A stretch of DNA of 63,997 bases. Source: Acidimicrobiaceae bacterium (GTDB lineage: Bacteria; Actinomycetota; Acidimicrobiia; Acidimicrobiales; RAAP-2). A program made the position numbers and the translations under genes. The stretch is taken from positions 1 through 63,997 of the forward strand of contig JABEUR010000019.1 of assembly GCA_013044405.1 (NCBI GenBank), given 5' to 3'. Positions 1-7,909 of the stretch are shown here, piece by piece. Every line of letters starts with the position of its first letter. Positions within the stretch are counted from its first letter, which is position 1. The notes under the pieces are model-generated. The model did no database searches and had not been told where the DNA came from. It saw only the letters and a program-made list of their open reading frames with translations.

Positions 1-2
1 CT

Positions 3-1133
3 AAGGATGACGTTGTCTCGATGATGTCCAAGGTCCGTCGTGAGGGATCGATACTGCTCTTCGACCCTTCGGGAACCATCCAAACACCCGAGGGAGTTCA
101 CTTGGTGGGTTACTCACCAATTCGTCAGTCCGTGACCTGGGACGGCGCTGTCCTCGCGTCTCGATCACTCGTGGACGTTGCGCGACGCGGACACCTGGAG
201 CGAAGTGATGATCACTGGACCGAACGAGCGGCGGCGTTGATCGCCCCGCTCTTACACTTCGCCTCGATCCAGGGTGAGTCCTTAGGACAGCTGGCCTCGA
301 GAATCGACGATCGGCGCGCGGACGATGCACTTTCGCAGCTTCACCAGCATCACGGCGAGGCACATCCTGCCGTCTCCCTGCTTCGCGGGGTCCTCGCCAC
401 TGAGGAGCGTGAACGCTCCGGAATCTGGTCTACTGCATCGGGACTGTTCGCTGGCATGCGAACCGACGCGGCACGTGCGGCGTCACGCCAGCCCGCACTC
501 GACATCGATCGATTCCTGTCTGGACCACATCAACTGCACATCGTCGCTCCGAGTCGACACCAGGCTGTCACCACGCCACTGGTAGTGGGACTCATCGAGG
601 AGATCGTGCACGCAACCTACGACCGCCACCAACGCGGGGCCAGACTCCTGCTGGCCCTCGACGAGTTGGCCAACGTAGCACCGTTGCCGCGCTTGGCCAG
701 CATTGTCTCGGAAGGTGGTGGCCAGGGAGTACTCACCCTCGCCAGCCTCCAGGACCTCAGCCAGGCTCGTTCGCGCTGGGGAGCCGAGGCGGACGGATTC
801 CTTTCGCTATTCCCGACGACCGTGATATTGCCGGGGATTGCCGACCGAGCGACCCTTGAGCTGCTGAACCAACTCGGCGGTCGTACGAATGTCCCTACGC
901 CAAGCGCCCAGTACAGTCGACGCGGACGTAATGCGGGCTACTCGACGAGTTGGGTAGAGCGCGACAGAATCTCGATGAGCGAGTTGGCAACTGGCCGACG
1001 AGGTTTCGCGATTGGATTGGGCAGTGATAAGACAATGAAGTGGATCGAATTGACGCCGGCCTTTCGTGACGAGCGGTTCCGTCGCTACCTGGAACGTCCG
1101 GAACGAGACCGCTCAGTCGAACGTTCGCGTTGA
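3..1133 (+). CDS. Type IV coupling protein (VirD4/TraG/TraD-like ATPase), 5'-truncated by the window edge
   Basis: This is the C-terminal part of a conjugative coupling ATPase, which docks relaxase-DNA complexes at a type IV secretion channel. The frame is open from base 3 with no stop before the ATG at 21, so the gene almost certainly starts upstream and the Walker A region is missing. A Walker B stretch (LLALDELANVAPLP) lies near base 650. It is followed by the EGGGQGV segment and the LASLQDLSQ segment typical of TraG/TraD ATPases. Near the beginning, SILLFDPSG matches the family's LVFDPTG block. The last 49 bases overlap the convergent relaxase gene. The T4CP family call is firm. Whether it belongs to an active element cannot be judged here. 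Confidence 0.85.
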   Translation, partial: KDDVVSMMSKVRREGSILLFDPSGTIQTPEGVHLVGYSPIRQSVTWDGAVLASRSLVDVARRGHLERSDDHWTERAAALIAPLLHFASIQGESLGQLASRIDDRRADDALSQLHQHHGEAHPAVSLLRGVLATEERERSGIWSTASGLFAGMRTDAARAASRQPALDIDRFLSGPHQLHIVAPSRHQAVTTPLVVGLIEEIVHATYDRHQRGARLLLALDELANVAPLPRLASIVSEGGGQGVLTLASLQDLSQARSRWGAEADGFLSLFPTTVILPGIADRATLELLNQLGGRTNVPTPSAQYSRRGRNAGYSTSWVERDRISMSELATGRRGFAIGLGSDKTMKWIELTPAFRDERFRRYLERPERDRSVERSR

Positions 1134-2161
1134 CGCCAGTGATCTAAAGATGTGGCTTCGAGTGGGCGCGGCCCGAGGGCCCTCACTCGGGCAATCATCC
1201 TCGCCTCGCTGAGTCCTATAGAGGGCTCGTGGACTCCGCGTCCGCCCGTTAGTTCCGGGTACAGCTTGTCTAAGGCGTCTCGCAGAGAGTCTCCGGATGT
1301 CCCGTAGGTCGCCGCATCCGCCCAAGCCGCGGCGACATGGCGACGAGAGACCTCTAGGCGACCTTCCAGGGCCGATCCGAAGCTGTGTTCATCGATCACT
1401 CGACGATCTCGCCGCGGCGCCTCAATCAGCGTCTGAGGCTCCCAGCGCTCGAGGTCTCGAGACCACTGCTCGAGCACCCGGCTTCGGGGCCAGTGAAGCT
1501 TTTGGCCCCGGTCGCTGTGATGCCCGCCCCAGAGTGATCGATACCCTTCATCGAGACCACTCACGTGCTCAATTCCCTCGAAGGATCGCCACGCACTCCA
1601 CGTCGTACGTTGTGCCAGTTCGTGGCGAAACGAGGAGCGGTAGATCGCATCGCCCGCGGCGCCGTGGGCGAAGAGTGCTCGACTGTCGAGGACTTTCGAA
1701 GAATCGGCCGGTCTCGCCCCGACCAGGACGTGGTCATGGAGGTGCGGTTCGCCGTGTCGGTTCAGTCCATGGGTGAACGATACGATTGACTGCCACTGTG
1801 CGGCGTCGTCGAAATCTCCTCCCATTCGTCGGTCACGCACGACCAGAGCATGTTGCTCCAGGTAGTCAACGGTGACTCGTACCGAGGCGCGATGCGCGGC
1901 AATGACGCCCGCTGCACTCGCGCCGTCCAGAGCCATGAGGATTGACAGCGGGCGCGGGGCCGCGATGACCATGTCGTATCCGTACACCGACGAGCGAGGC
2001 GTGCTTCGAAGGACCCCGGCGACGAGCGCGGAATCTTGGGTGTCACCACTTCCCCGCAGCCACCATCCCGGACCATCCGCACGGATGCCATCCAATTCCT
2101 GGGCGTGATCCTTGGTGAAGTAATCGACGTCGCTGGAACGTCGTACGAAAATTCTCAGCAC
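1085..2161 (-). CDS. MobF-family (TrwC/TraA-like) relaxase, relaxase domain only
   Basis: This 358-residue protein should nick and covalently bind DNA at an origin of transfer. The metal-binding histidines are visible as H131 followed by HGEPHLHDH (H140, H142, H144). A candidate catalytic Tyr14 sits near the N terminus, and YDMVIAAPRPLSILMAL (residues 62-78) matches the MobF core block. Usual MobF proteins run to 900 or more residues with a helicase domain. Here the C terminus ends in an Arg/Ser-rich tail with no helicase. The GTG start is preceded by GGAGGT about 9 bases upstream. Its 3' end overlaps the convergent coupling-protein gene by 49 bases. It may be a mobilisation-only relaxase or a decayed relic. 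Confidence 0.85.
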   Translation of the reverse strand: MLRIFVRRSSDVDYFTKDHAQELDGIRADGPGWWLRGSGDTQDSALVAGVLRSTPRSSVYGYDMVIAAPRPLSILMALDGASAAGVIAAHRASVRVTVDYLEQHALVVRDRRMGGDFDDAAQWQSIVSFTHGLNRHGEPHLHDHVLVGARPADSSKVLDSRALFAHGAAGDAIYRSSFRHELAQRTTWSAWRSFEGIEHVSGLDEGYRSLWGGHHSDRGQKLHWPRSRVLEQWSRDLERWEPQTLIEAPRRDRRVIDEHSFGSALEGRLEVSRRHVAAAWADAATYGTSGDSLRDALDKLYPELTGGRGVHEPSIGLSEARMIARVRALGPRPLEATSLDHWRQRERSTERSRSGRSR

Positions 2162-2194
2162 CGTTGACCCACCTCCGGGGTCCCATCGGTCGCT

Positions 2195-4150
2195 TCAAAG
2201 TCGTTCGCTGATCCGACTCGCCAAGGCGTGCCCGGCACTTGAGTACTTTGGTGTTATCACCACTGCGCCGGCCCCGGCCCGCAACATCAAATGGTCGAGG
2301 AAGTCCGGGCCGGAGATCCGAAACTTCACGGCGTGCCTCCCATCATTGGTGGTGGTCCACTGGGCGTTGGGGAGTGGTTCAAAGAGCCAACGAAGTCGAC
2401 TCTCGATGACCACCACGACCTCCTCACCTTCTTCGCCGACTTGGGTCAGCCAGTTGGTGACGTGGTCCGGGGGGCGTGTTTCGGTCACGGGTGAGCTGGC
2501 GAGGATGGAGTTGATCCGGTCGATTCGAAACGTCCGCCAGTCGCCACGGGTCGTGCAGAACGCCCGGACGTAGGTGTGACCATTGAGCACCCTCAGTTCG
2601 GCTGGCTCAATGGCACGCGACTGAGGGTCCTCGGCCACACCCGGCGTGTAGAGGACCTTGAGTTGCCGATGATTCTGCGCGGCATCTCTGATGTCTTGAA
2701 GGAGTTCTTCGTTCGTGGTCAGGTCGACCTGGACGAACGAACTGGTGGCGGCTTCGATCTTGTCGATCGCCGAGAAGATCGCCGGGTCGTCGTAGACCCT
2801 CGACGCTTCTCGAAGAGCCACGTTCAACTCGAACAGGTCCCTCCACATGAAGGGCGACGGTTCGACCTCACCCTCGCCCAGGTCACTGAAATCAGCCCGA
2901 TAGATAGAATCGTCGTCGGATTCGTGGTCCCAATCGTCGCAGTCCTTGATCACGTGAGCCGGGAAAGCGCCCGGGCTGTCGGTGGACTCGAACATTGGTT
3001 GCAAGGAAACCAGTCGATCCATGATCAATCGAACGTGCGATGCTTCGAGCGAGAATCGAGTGGCGAGCTCACTGATTCGCAGTCCATCTTCCGACAGGTA
3101 GACCGCATGGAGCAACTGGAGAGTCTGGCCGAGGACGTCATTCGTGGCGGGTCCTTCGAACTTCAGCGATTCGACTGCGACACCGTGCCCTCGATTGACA
3201 TGCTTGAGCCACTCCTGGAGCTCGATGCGAAGTGACTTTGGCGCGACCACCCGAAGTCGATCGGCCGAATCGAGCACGAAACGTAGCGCCGCACCTGGGC
3301 CATCGAAACTGATTCCCACTTCGACCCTGCCGTCCTTCAACGTCGCCGCGAGAGACCCGGGGAACTGGCGCGTGATGAGGTTCGCGTAATTCTCATTCGT
3401 GCTCACGACGACGTCAACCGGCGCGAGTGCCTTGGAAAACTCCGGTCGCCAACTCCTCGCGATCTCCAAAGTCACGTCGTCAACTTCGAAGGTGTCTGGT
3501 AAAACGGTCGGCATCGATGTCATACGGCTGAGTCGGTACCCCTTGATCTCATCGCCGCCCTTCACACGCGCGATGAGGTAGGTACTCGAACCGAAGACAC
3601 TGATCAGTAATGGCTCCACGATTCGCTGCTTTTCAACCTTGGACCGATAGTCAAACATGAGAGCCCGATGAAGATGGACGGCGCGAAGGGTGGGAGTGTA
3701 GAACGATGAAGCGAGCAGTGTGGCGTCGGACGCGGGTGCCTCGCTAAAAACGCTAAAGACCCCCGACGCCCCAAATCCAGTGAATCGTAGAGCCAGTTTG
3801 ACAACGCGTTGCTCGGCGGAGGAGAAGTAGATCAAGGGCGCGTAGCCACTGGAAGGATCGATCTTGTAGCCCACACTCGCGTCGTCATTGACAACGGTCT
3901 CAATCTCGAAACCAAGCTCGCGGATCCGCGCCTTGTCCCGTTCGAACTTCTGACGAACTGCGCCCTCGTTCCCCACGTAGGCGAGAACCTTGCGCGGACC
4001 CTTCGAAGTCATCGGAAACTCGTCGATCTTGAGTTCGCGGACGATCTCCTCTTGGGTAAGTGCACCGTGTCGCCACGCACGCTGAAGAAGCAGCACCAGG
4101 GCCACCAATCGTTCACGACTTTGCTCGATTCCGCCGCGAATCGCGCTCAT
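2195..4150 (-). CDS. pafBC: PafB-PafC fusion, WYL-domain transcriptional regulator
   Basis: The 651-residue protein is twice the length of a single PafB or PafC. It contains two consecutive HTH-plus-WYL units, with WYL cores near residues 155-215 (RIVEPLL, then YRLSRM) and 500-560 (RAIEPAEL, then FRIDRI). In mycobacteria PafB and PafC form a heterodimeric activator of the LexA-independent DNA-damage response and are encoded beside the proteasome genes. Here both are one polypeptide, as reported for some actinobacteria. No proteasome genes are in view. The ATG is preceded by AAGGGGAGAG. The relaxase gene follows after 33 bases, so this is the boundary between housekeeping and mobile-type genes. 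Confidence 0.85.
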   Translation of the reverse strand: MSAIRGGIEQSRERLVALVLLLQRAWRHGALTQEEIVRELKIDEFPMTSKGPRKVLAYVGNEGAVRQKFERDKARIRELGFEIETVVNDDASVGYKIDPSSGYAPLIYFSSAEQRVVKLALRFTGFGASGVFSVFSEAPASDATLLASSFYTPTLRAVHLHRALMFDYRSKVEKQRIVEPLLISVFGSSTYLIARVKGGDEIKGYRLSRMTSMPTVLPDTFEVDDVTLEIARSWRPEFSKALAPVDVVVSTNENYANLITRQFPGSLAATLKDGRVEVGISFDGPGAALRFVLDSADRLRVVAPKSLRIELQEWLKHVNRGHGVAVESLKFEGPATNDVLGQTLQLLHAVYLSEDGLRISELATRFSLEASHVRLIMDRLVSLQPMFESTDSPGAFPAHVIKDCDDWDHESDDDSIYRADFSDLGEGEVEPSPFMWRDLFELNVALREASRVYDDPAIFSAIDKIEAATSSFVQVDLTTNEELLQDIRDAAQNHRQLKVLYTPGVAEDPQSRAIEPAELRVLNGHTYVRAFCTTRGDWRTFRIDRINSILASSPVTETRPPDHVTNWLTQVGEEGEEVVVVIESRLRWLFEPLPNAQWTTTNDGRHAVKFRISGPDFLDHLMLRAGAGAVVITPKYSSAGHALASRISERL

Positions 4151-4232
4151 CTCTCCCCTTCCAACACCACCCCAACGAGGGTACTCGGGCAGGGTCGATC
4201 ACTGAACCTGTTGGTGCACCAGAGTTTCCGGC

Positions 4233-4730
4233 TCAACCAAGCGCGTCGGGTGGCTCCTCGCGACGCCATGTACCCGAACGTCCCCCAGATTTCTCCCACA
4301 ACGCCACCCCCTCGATGGTCATCGTCCGATCGTTCGACTTGCACATGTCATAGATCGTCAAGGCAGCGACGCTCACTGCCATCAGGGCTTCCATCTCAAC
4401 TCCCGTACGGTCGACGGTGTCCACACTGGCCTCAACGTCGATATGGGTGTCAGCAATGGTGAAATTCACGTGGACGTTGCCCACCAAGACCGGGTGCGCC
4501 ATCGGCAAGAGCATCGCGGCCTGTTTGGCGGCCTGGATTCCCGCGATTCGAGCGGTGGCGAGTACGTCACCCTTATTCATCGAGTTCGCCGCGATGCTGC
4601 TCGTGGTACTGGCCATCATGTTGACACGCCCTCGAGCCAGCGCCCGACGAGCGGTGATCTCTGATGGACCCAGATCTCGTGGGAATGCGCCTCCACCAGA
4701 CGGCCTTCTAAGTTGGTGGAAGTCGTCCAC
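4233..4730 (-). CDS. moaC: Cyclic pyranopterin monophosphate synthase MoaC
   Basis: MoaC converts the cyclised GTP intermediate made by MoaA into cyclic pyranopterin monophosphate during molybdenum cofactor synthesis. At 165 residues it has family length. It carries the conserved KGDVLATARIAGIQAAK segment, the LLPMAHP motif and the RTGVEMEALMAVSVAAL block with a following MCKS. The GTG start at 4730 is supported by a TAGGAT box six bases upstream (leaderless pattern). The N terminus (about 15 residues before the ARRALARGRV block) is slightly divergent. No other Moco gene is adjacent, but a MoeB-type adenylyltransferase lies at 24.2-25.4 kb. Confidence 0.93.
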   Translation of the reverse strand: MDDFHQLRRPSGGGAFPRDLGPSEITARRALARGRVNMMASTTSSIAANSMNKGDVLATARIAGIQAAKQAAMLLPMAHPVLVGNVHVNFTIADTHIDVEASVDTVDRTGVEMEALMAVSVAALTIYDMCKSNDRTMTIEGVALWEKSGGRSGTWRREEPPDALG

Positions 4731-4742
4731 GGGGCAATCCTA
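4731..4742 (-). promoter_or_regulatory. Candidate leaderless -10 box for moaC
   Basis: TAGGAT lies six bases before the GTG start, so transcription would begin at or beside the start codon. No clear -35 was seen. Confidence 0.45.
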
Positions 4743-4776
4743 GTGAAGACTTGGACTGGACCACTCTGGAGACCAG

Positions 4777-4782
4777 TAAACT
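4777..4782 (+). promoter_or_regulatory. Candidate -10 box (TAAACT) for the FmdB gene
   Basis: TAAACT lies 33 bases before the ATG. That leaves a short leader containing the CGGGAG ribosome binding site. The -35 is not recognisable. Confidence 0.3.
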
Positions 4783-4815
4783 TTGCATCTAGAAGCGCCG
4801 CACGGGAGTCAGTTG

Positions 4816-5097
4816 ATGCCGACATATGAGTACGAATGCCAGAACTGCAAGCGCAGGGTCGAAGCCGTTCAAAAGTTCTCAGACCCGGCACTGACCAAGT
4901 GCGAGCACTGCGGGGGTCAACTTCGCAAGGTCTTCTCAGCGGTCGGGATCGTGTTTAAAGGAAGCGGCTTCTACAAGAACGACAGTCGAGGTTCGAGTTC
5001 ATCGGCGACCCCGCCGGCGTCCAGCACCAGCGCGACGCCCGAACCCAGCAGCACTGTGGCCGCTCCCGTGAGCAGCGCACCAGTCACGGGCGACTAG
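4816..5097 (+). CDS. FmdB-family zinc-ribbon protein
   Basis: This is a small protein (93 residues from MPTYEYEC) with a putative zinc ribbon: C8 and C11 (CQNC) pair with C29 and C32 (CEHC). The family was named for FmdB, a formamidase/amidase regulatory protein, but its general function is unknown. The tail after the ribbon is Ser/Thr/Pro/Ala rich and probably disordered. An upstream in-frame ATG at 4783 exists, but the ATG at 4816 begins the conserved MPTYEYEC block and has GGGAG upstream. The TAG stop overlaps the convergent tldE stop in the shared tetranucleotide CTAG. Confidence 0.85.
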   Translation: MPTYEYECQNCKRRVEAVQKFSDPALTKCEHCGGQLRKVFSAVGIVFKGSGFYKNDSRGSSSSATPPASSTSATPEPSSTVAAPVSSAPVTGD

Positions 5098-6449
5098 GTT
5101 CCCGAGACGGCGACTGCTCCGATCGCCAGGGTCTGACCGGCGGAACTTCCTGGAAGCCATTCAACGTCACTGCCCATATGGGTGATGTCGAGAAGCATCC
5201 GCTGGAGGGTCGAAGCGACGGTGACCTCTCGAACCGGCTCGGCCAACTGCCCATCTCTGATCATGAGGCCCGTGATCCCCACCGAGAAGTCGCCCGAAAT
5301 CGGGTTGACCCCGGAGTGAACTCCCATCATCGACTCAACGTAGATTCCCTCGCCCACCGCGGCCAAGATCTCGGCCTGGCTCTGACTTCCGGGCGCGGCC
5401 TGCAGAGCCCGGCAACCAGCCGATGGCGAACCGGCGATCCCGCCTCGGATCGCGCTGCCGGTCGATGTCGTTCCCGCTCGCCTCGCCGAGACGGTGTCGT
5501 AGACAAAGGCGTCGAGGCGTCCGTCCTCGATCATCACATTTCGCCGACAGGCGAGACCTTCTCCGTCGAACGAACTCGCCGCGAAGTGGCGAGGATTGGT
5601 TGGGTCGTCGACGAGGGTGAGCTGGTCACTGGCCACCATTTCTCCGATTCGATCCGCGAAGAATGAACGCCCCCTCACCACCGCTTCACCACTCAAGGCA
5701 CCACCGATTATGGAGAACAGCATCGCGGCACTGCGTGGATCGAATACCGCCGTCGCCTTCATCGAAGGAGGCTTGACCGCACCCAACATTCGCGTGGACC
5801 GGGTGATTGCGTCGCGCGCCGCTTCTGCGAGGTCGAGCTCATGGGGCGCGCGAGCGGCGGAGAGCCCCCAGCCGGTTTGGTCGTCACGACCATCGCTCGC
5901 AATGGCCTCGACCGAGACGTAGGCGCCGGAACGGGCGAAGTTCGCTCGAATGCCATTGGTGGAAAAGATGACGGCTTCAGCAATGAAGTCCGAGTAGTTG
6001 GCGGAATCCACTTGGCGGATTCTTGGATCGCCAGTGCGCACCATCCGCTCCAGTTCGATCGCCATAGCAATCTTCTCCTCGATAGGGGTAGATCCAAGCG
6101 ATCGGTCGACCAAGTCGAGTTGAGCCGGAGCCACACCGTCAGGACGTGCGAAGGCGAGGAACTCGTCCTCAGTCGCAAACGTCACGTTGTCACGAGCTTC
6201 GTTCAGTGCGTCTTCGATCGCCTCGTCATTGAGCGATCCGGCCCAGGCCACGCCGACCCTGGCCCCACCCACACCGTCGCGCAGTATTCGTATGCCCACA
6301 CCAGAGGAACTGGCGCTGGAGAGCTGTTCGACTTCACCCTGGTAGGCCCGAACCTCGGTGTCGGTGCCGCTCGATAGATACACCTCAATCTGCTCGTCAC
6401 CATTGGCCGAGTCGAGGATTCTCTCGGCGACCTTGATCAAGTCACTCAC
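5094..6449 (-). CDS. tldE: TldE/PmbA-type subunit of the TldD-TldE metalloprotease
   Basis: Partner subunit of the TldD-TldE heterodimeric protease, which cleaves unfolded peptides and matures some ribosomally made peptides. The protein (451 residues) shows the PmbA/TldE fold signatures YQGEVEQLSSASSSGVGIRI and, near the end, the MMGVHSGVNPISGDFSVGI block. It lacks the HExxxH zinc motif found in its partner, as expected for TldE. The GTG at 6449 is preferred: it overlaps the tldD stop as GTGA and has GGAGGT six bases before it. The longer frame to 6533 would run inside tldD. The pair is one operon. Confidence 0.93.
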   Translation of the reverse strand: MSDLIKVAERILDSANGDEQIEVYLSSGTDTEVRAYQGEVEQLSSASSSGVGIRILRDGVGGARVGVAWAGSLNDEAIEDALNEARDNVTFATEDEFLAFARPDGVAPAQLDLVDRSLGSTPIEEKIAMAIELERMVRTGDPRIRQVDSANYSDFIAEAVIFSTNGIRANFARSGAYVSVEAIASDGRDDQTGWGLSAARAPHELDLAEAARDAITRSTRMLGAVKPPSMKATAVFDPRSAAMLFSIIGGALSGEAVVRGRSFFADRIGEMVASDQLTLVDDPTNPRHFAASSFDGEGLACRRNVMIEDGRLDAFVYDTVSARRAGTTSTGSAIRGGIAGSPSAGCRALQAAPGSQSQAEILAAVGEGIYVESMMGVHSGVNPISGDFSVGITGLMIRDGQLAEPVREVTVASTLQRMLLDITHMGSDVEWLPGSSAGQTLAIGAVAVSGT

Positions 6450-7840
6450 GCCGCACCTCCGATGGTCACACTCGTCAATCGCATCGTCGCTTGTCCCGTG
6501 CCCACCGGAACGCTCTGTCCGTCCTTGCCGCAAGTGCCCGGAGTCATCGAGAAGTCACGGGCAACGGCGTCCACCCGTTGGAGAACGTCGGGGCCGTTTC
6601 CGATCAGGTTGCAGTCTCGCAAGGGATACGTGATCTTGCCGTCCTCGATCATGAACGCCGAGGACATGCCGAAGACGAAATCGCCCGTTGCGGTGTTGAC
6701 CTGACCTCCTCCGAGTTGGGCAACGTAGACGCCGCGAGGTGTCTGGGCAATAATCTCATCGGCGTCGGAGTCACCCTCGAGCAAGTACGTGTTGGTCATG
6801 CGCACCATTGGCAGATGCTGGTAGCTCTGACGTCGGCCATTGCCCGATGAGCGTCGCCCCTCCTTGCGGGCCCGCAAATAGTCCCACATGTAGTCGGTCA
6901 GTATTCCGTTCTCGATGAGGACGTTCCTCGAACCGAGTCGGCCCTCGTCGTCTATGGCCAAGTGCCCCCACTCACCGATCACCGTGCCGTCGTCGACCAG
7001 GGTCACCAGAGGACTGGCGACCTGCTGGCCCAATTTACCGGCGTAGACCGATGCCTGCTTGAGGATCGCATCGGCCTCCAGGCCGTGACCGCACGCCTCA
7101 TGAAAGAGGATCCCGCCCGAACCGCCCGCCAACACAACAGGCAGGTCGCCCGAAGGCGCCGGACGGGCTTCGAGTTTCGTGATCGCTTGTCTGGCCGCAT
7201 CACGGGCGGCCCGCGCCACATCCTCGTCCGTGAGTATCTCGAATCCACGTGTCGCGGCGAGCGGTCGGTATCCCGTCTGCATTCCACCGTCGCCGAGGGC
7301 TACGCACGAAACATTGAACCTGGTACGCACCTGCTCGTCGGAGGCGTAGTCACCGTCGGAGTTAGCCACGGTGAAGCGACGAAGCGAATCGCCGATGCCG
7401 ACCTGGACCTGGGAGATGGACCCGCCCTCGGAACGAGCGACGTCATCCGCGATTCGCAGTAAATCGATCTTGCGGGCCTTTTCCACGTCGCGCGGCATCA
7501 ACTGGGCCGAGCTTCGATGTGAGTCGAGTTTGCCGAGCGCGACCTCGCGTCGTGCGGTGCCGCCCTCGCGCGCGACGGCCGCCGCAGCGCGGGCCGCCTC
7601 GACGAGCCCGGCCTCGCTCAAGTCTGCGGTATGAGCGAATCCCGTGGTCTCTCCGACCACGACTCGAATGCCGGCACCACGGTCTCGCCCCGAACTCAAT
7701 TCCTCAATCCGACGCTGATCGAGAACGGCCGATGACGTCGTGCGATCCTCGACGAAGACTTCGGCGAACTCTCCTCCCGCGCCCATCGCCACGCCCAGAA
7801 CCCGACGTACAACTTCCTCTGCCACCAGTGTTGACTCCAT
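6446..7840 (-). CDS. tldD: TldD metalloprotease, catalytic subunit
   Basis: Zinc peptidase of the TldD-TldE complex. The HEACGH motif at about residues 247-252 supplies the HExxxH metal site, preceded by a glycine-rich turn (AGGSGGILF). The C-terminal GQVNTATGDFVFG block is also conserved. At 464 residues it has normal length. The ATG at 7840 is chosen over the upstream in-frame start at 7861 because TACGCT lies seven bases before it, giving a leaderless promoter. tldE follows with a 4-base GTGA overlap. The gene is divergent from dxs with only 69 bases between the two start codons. Confidence 0.93.
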   Translation of the reverse strand: MESTLVAEEVVRRVLGVAMGAGGEFAEVFVEDRTTSSAVLDQRRIEELSSGRDRGAGIRVVVGETTGFAHTADLSEAGLVEAARAAAAVAREGGTARREVALGKLDSHRSSAQLMPRDVEKARKIDLLRIADDVARSEGGSISQVQVGIGDSLRRFTVANSDGDYASDEQVRTRFNVSCVALGDGGMQTGYRPLAATRGFEILTDEDVARAARDAARQAITKLEARPAPSGDLPVVLAGGSGGILFHEACGHGLEADAILKQASVYAGKLGQQVASPLVTLVDDGTVIGEWGHLAIDDEGRLGSRNVLIENGILTDYMWDYLRARKEGRRSSGNGRRQSYQHLPMVRMTNTYLLEGDSDADEIIAQTPRGVYVAQLGGGQVNTATGDFVFGMSSAFMIEDGKITYPLRDCNLIGNGPDVLQRVDAVARDFSMTPGTCGKDGQSVPVGTGQATMRLTSVTIGGAA

Positions 7841-7853
7841 CCAGCAAAGCGTA
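7841..7853 (-). promoter_or_regulatory. Candidate leaderless -10 box for tldD
   Basis: TACGCT is followed by a seven-base spacer and the ATG at 7840. It also decides the start against the in-frame alternative at 7861. Confidence 0.4.
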
Positions 7854-7897
7854 CCGTTCATGACAATCGTCCCAACGCGACGCCGGGGCCTCGCCGG

Positions 7898-7909
7898 TAG
7901 GCTGAAGGG
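7898..7909 (+). promoter_or_regulatory. Candidate leaderless -10 box for dxs
   Basis: TAGGCT is followed by a six-base spacer and the GTG at 7910. The spacer GAAGGG could alternatively act as a ribosome binding site but sits too close to the start. Confidence 0.45.
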
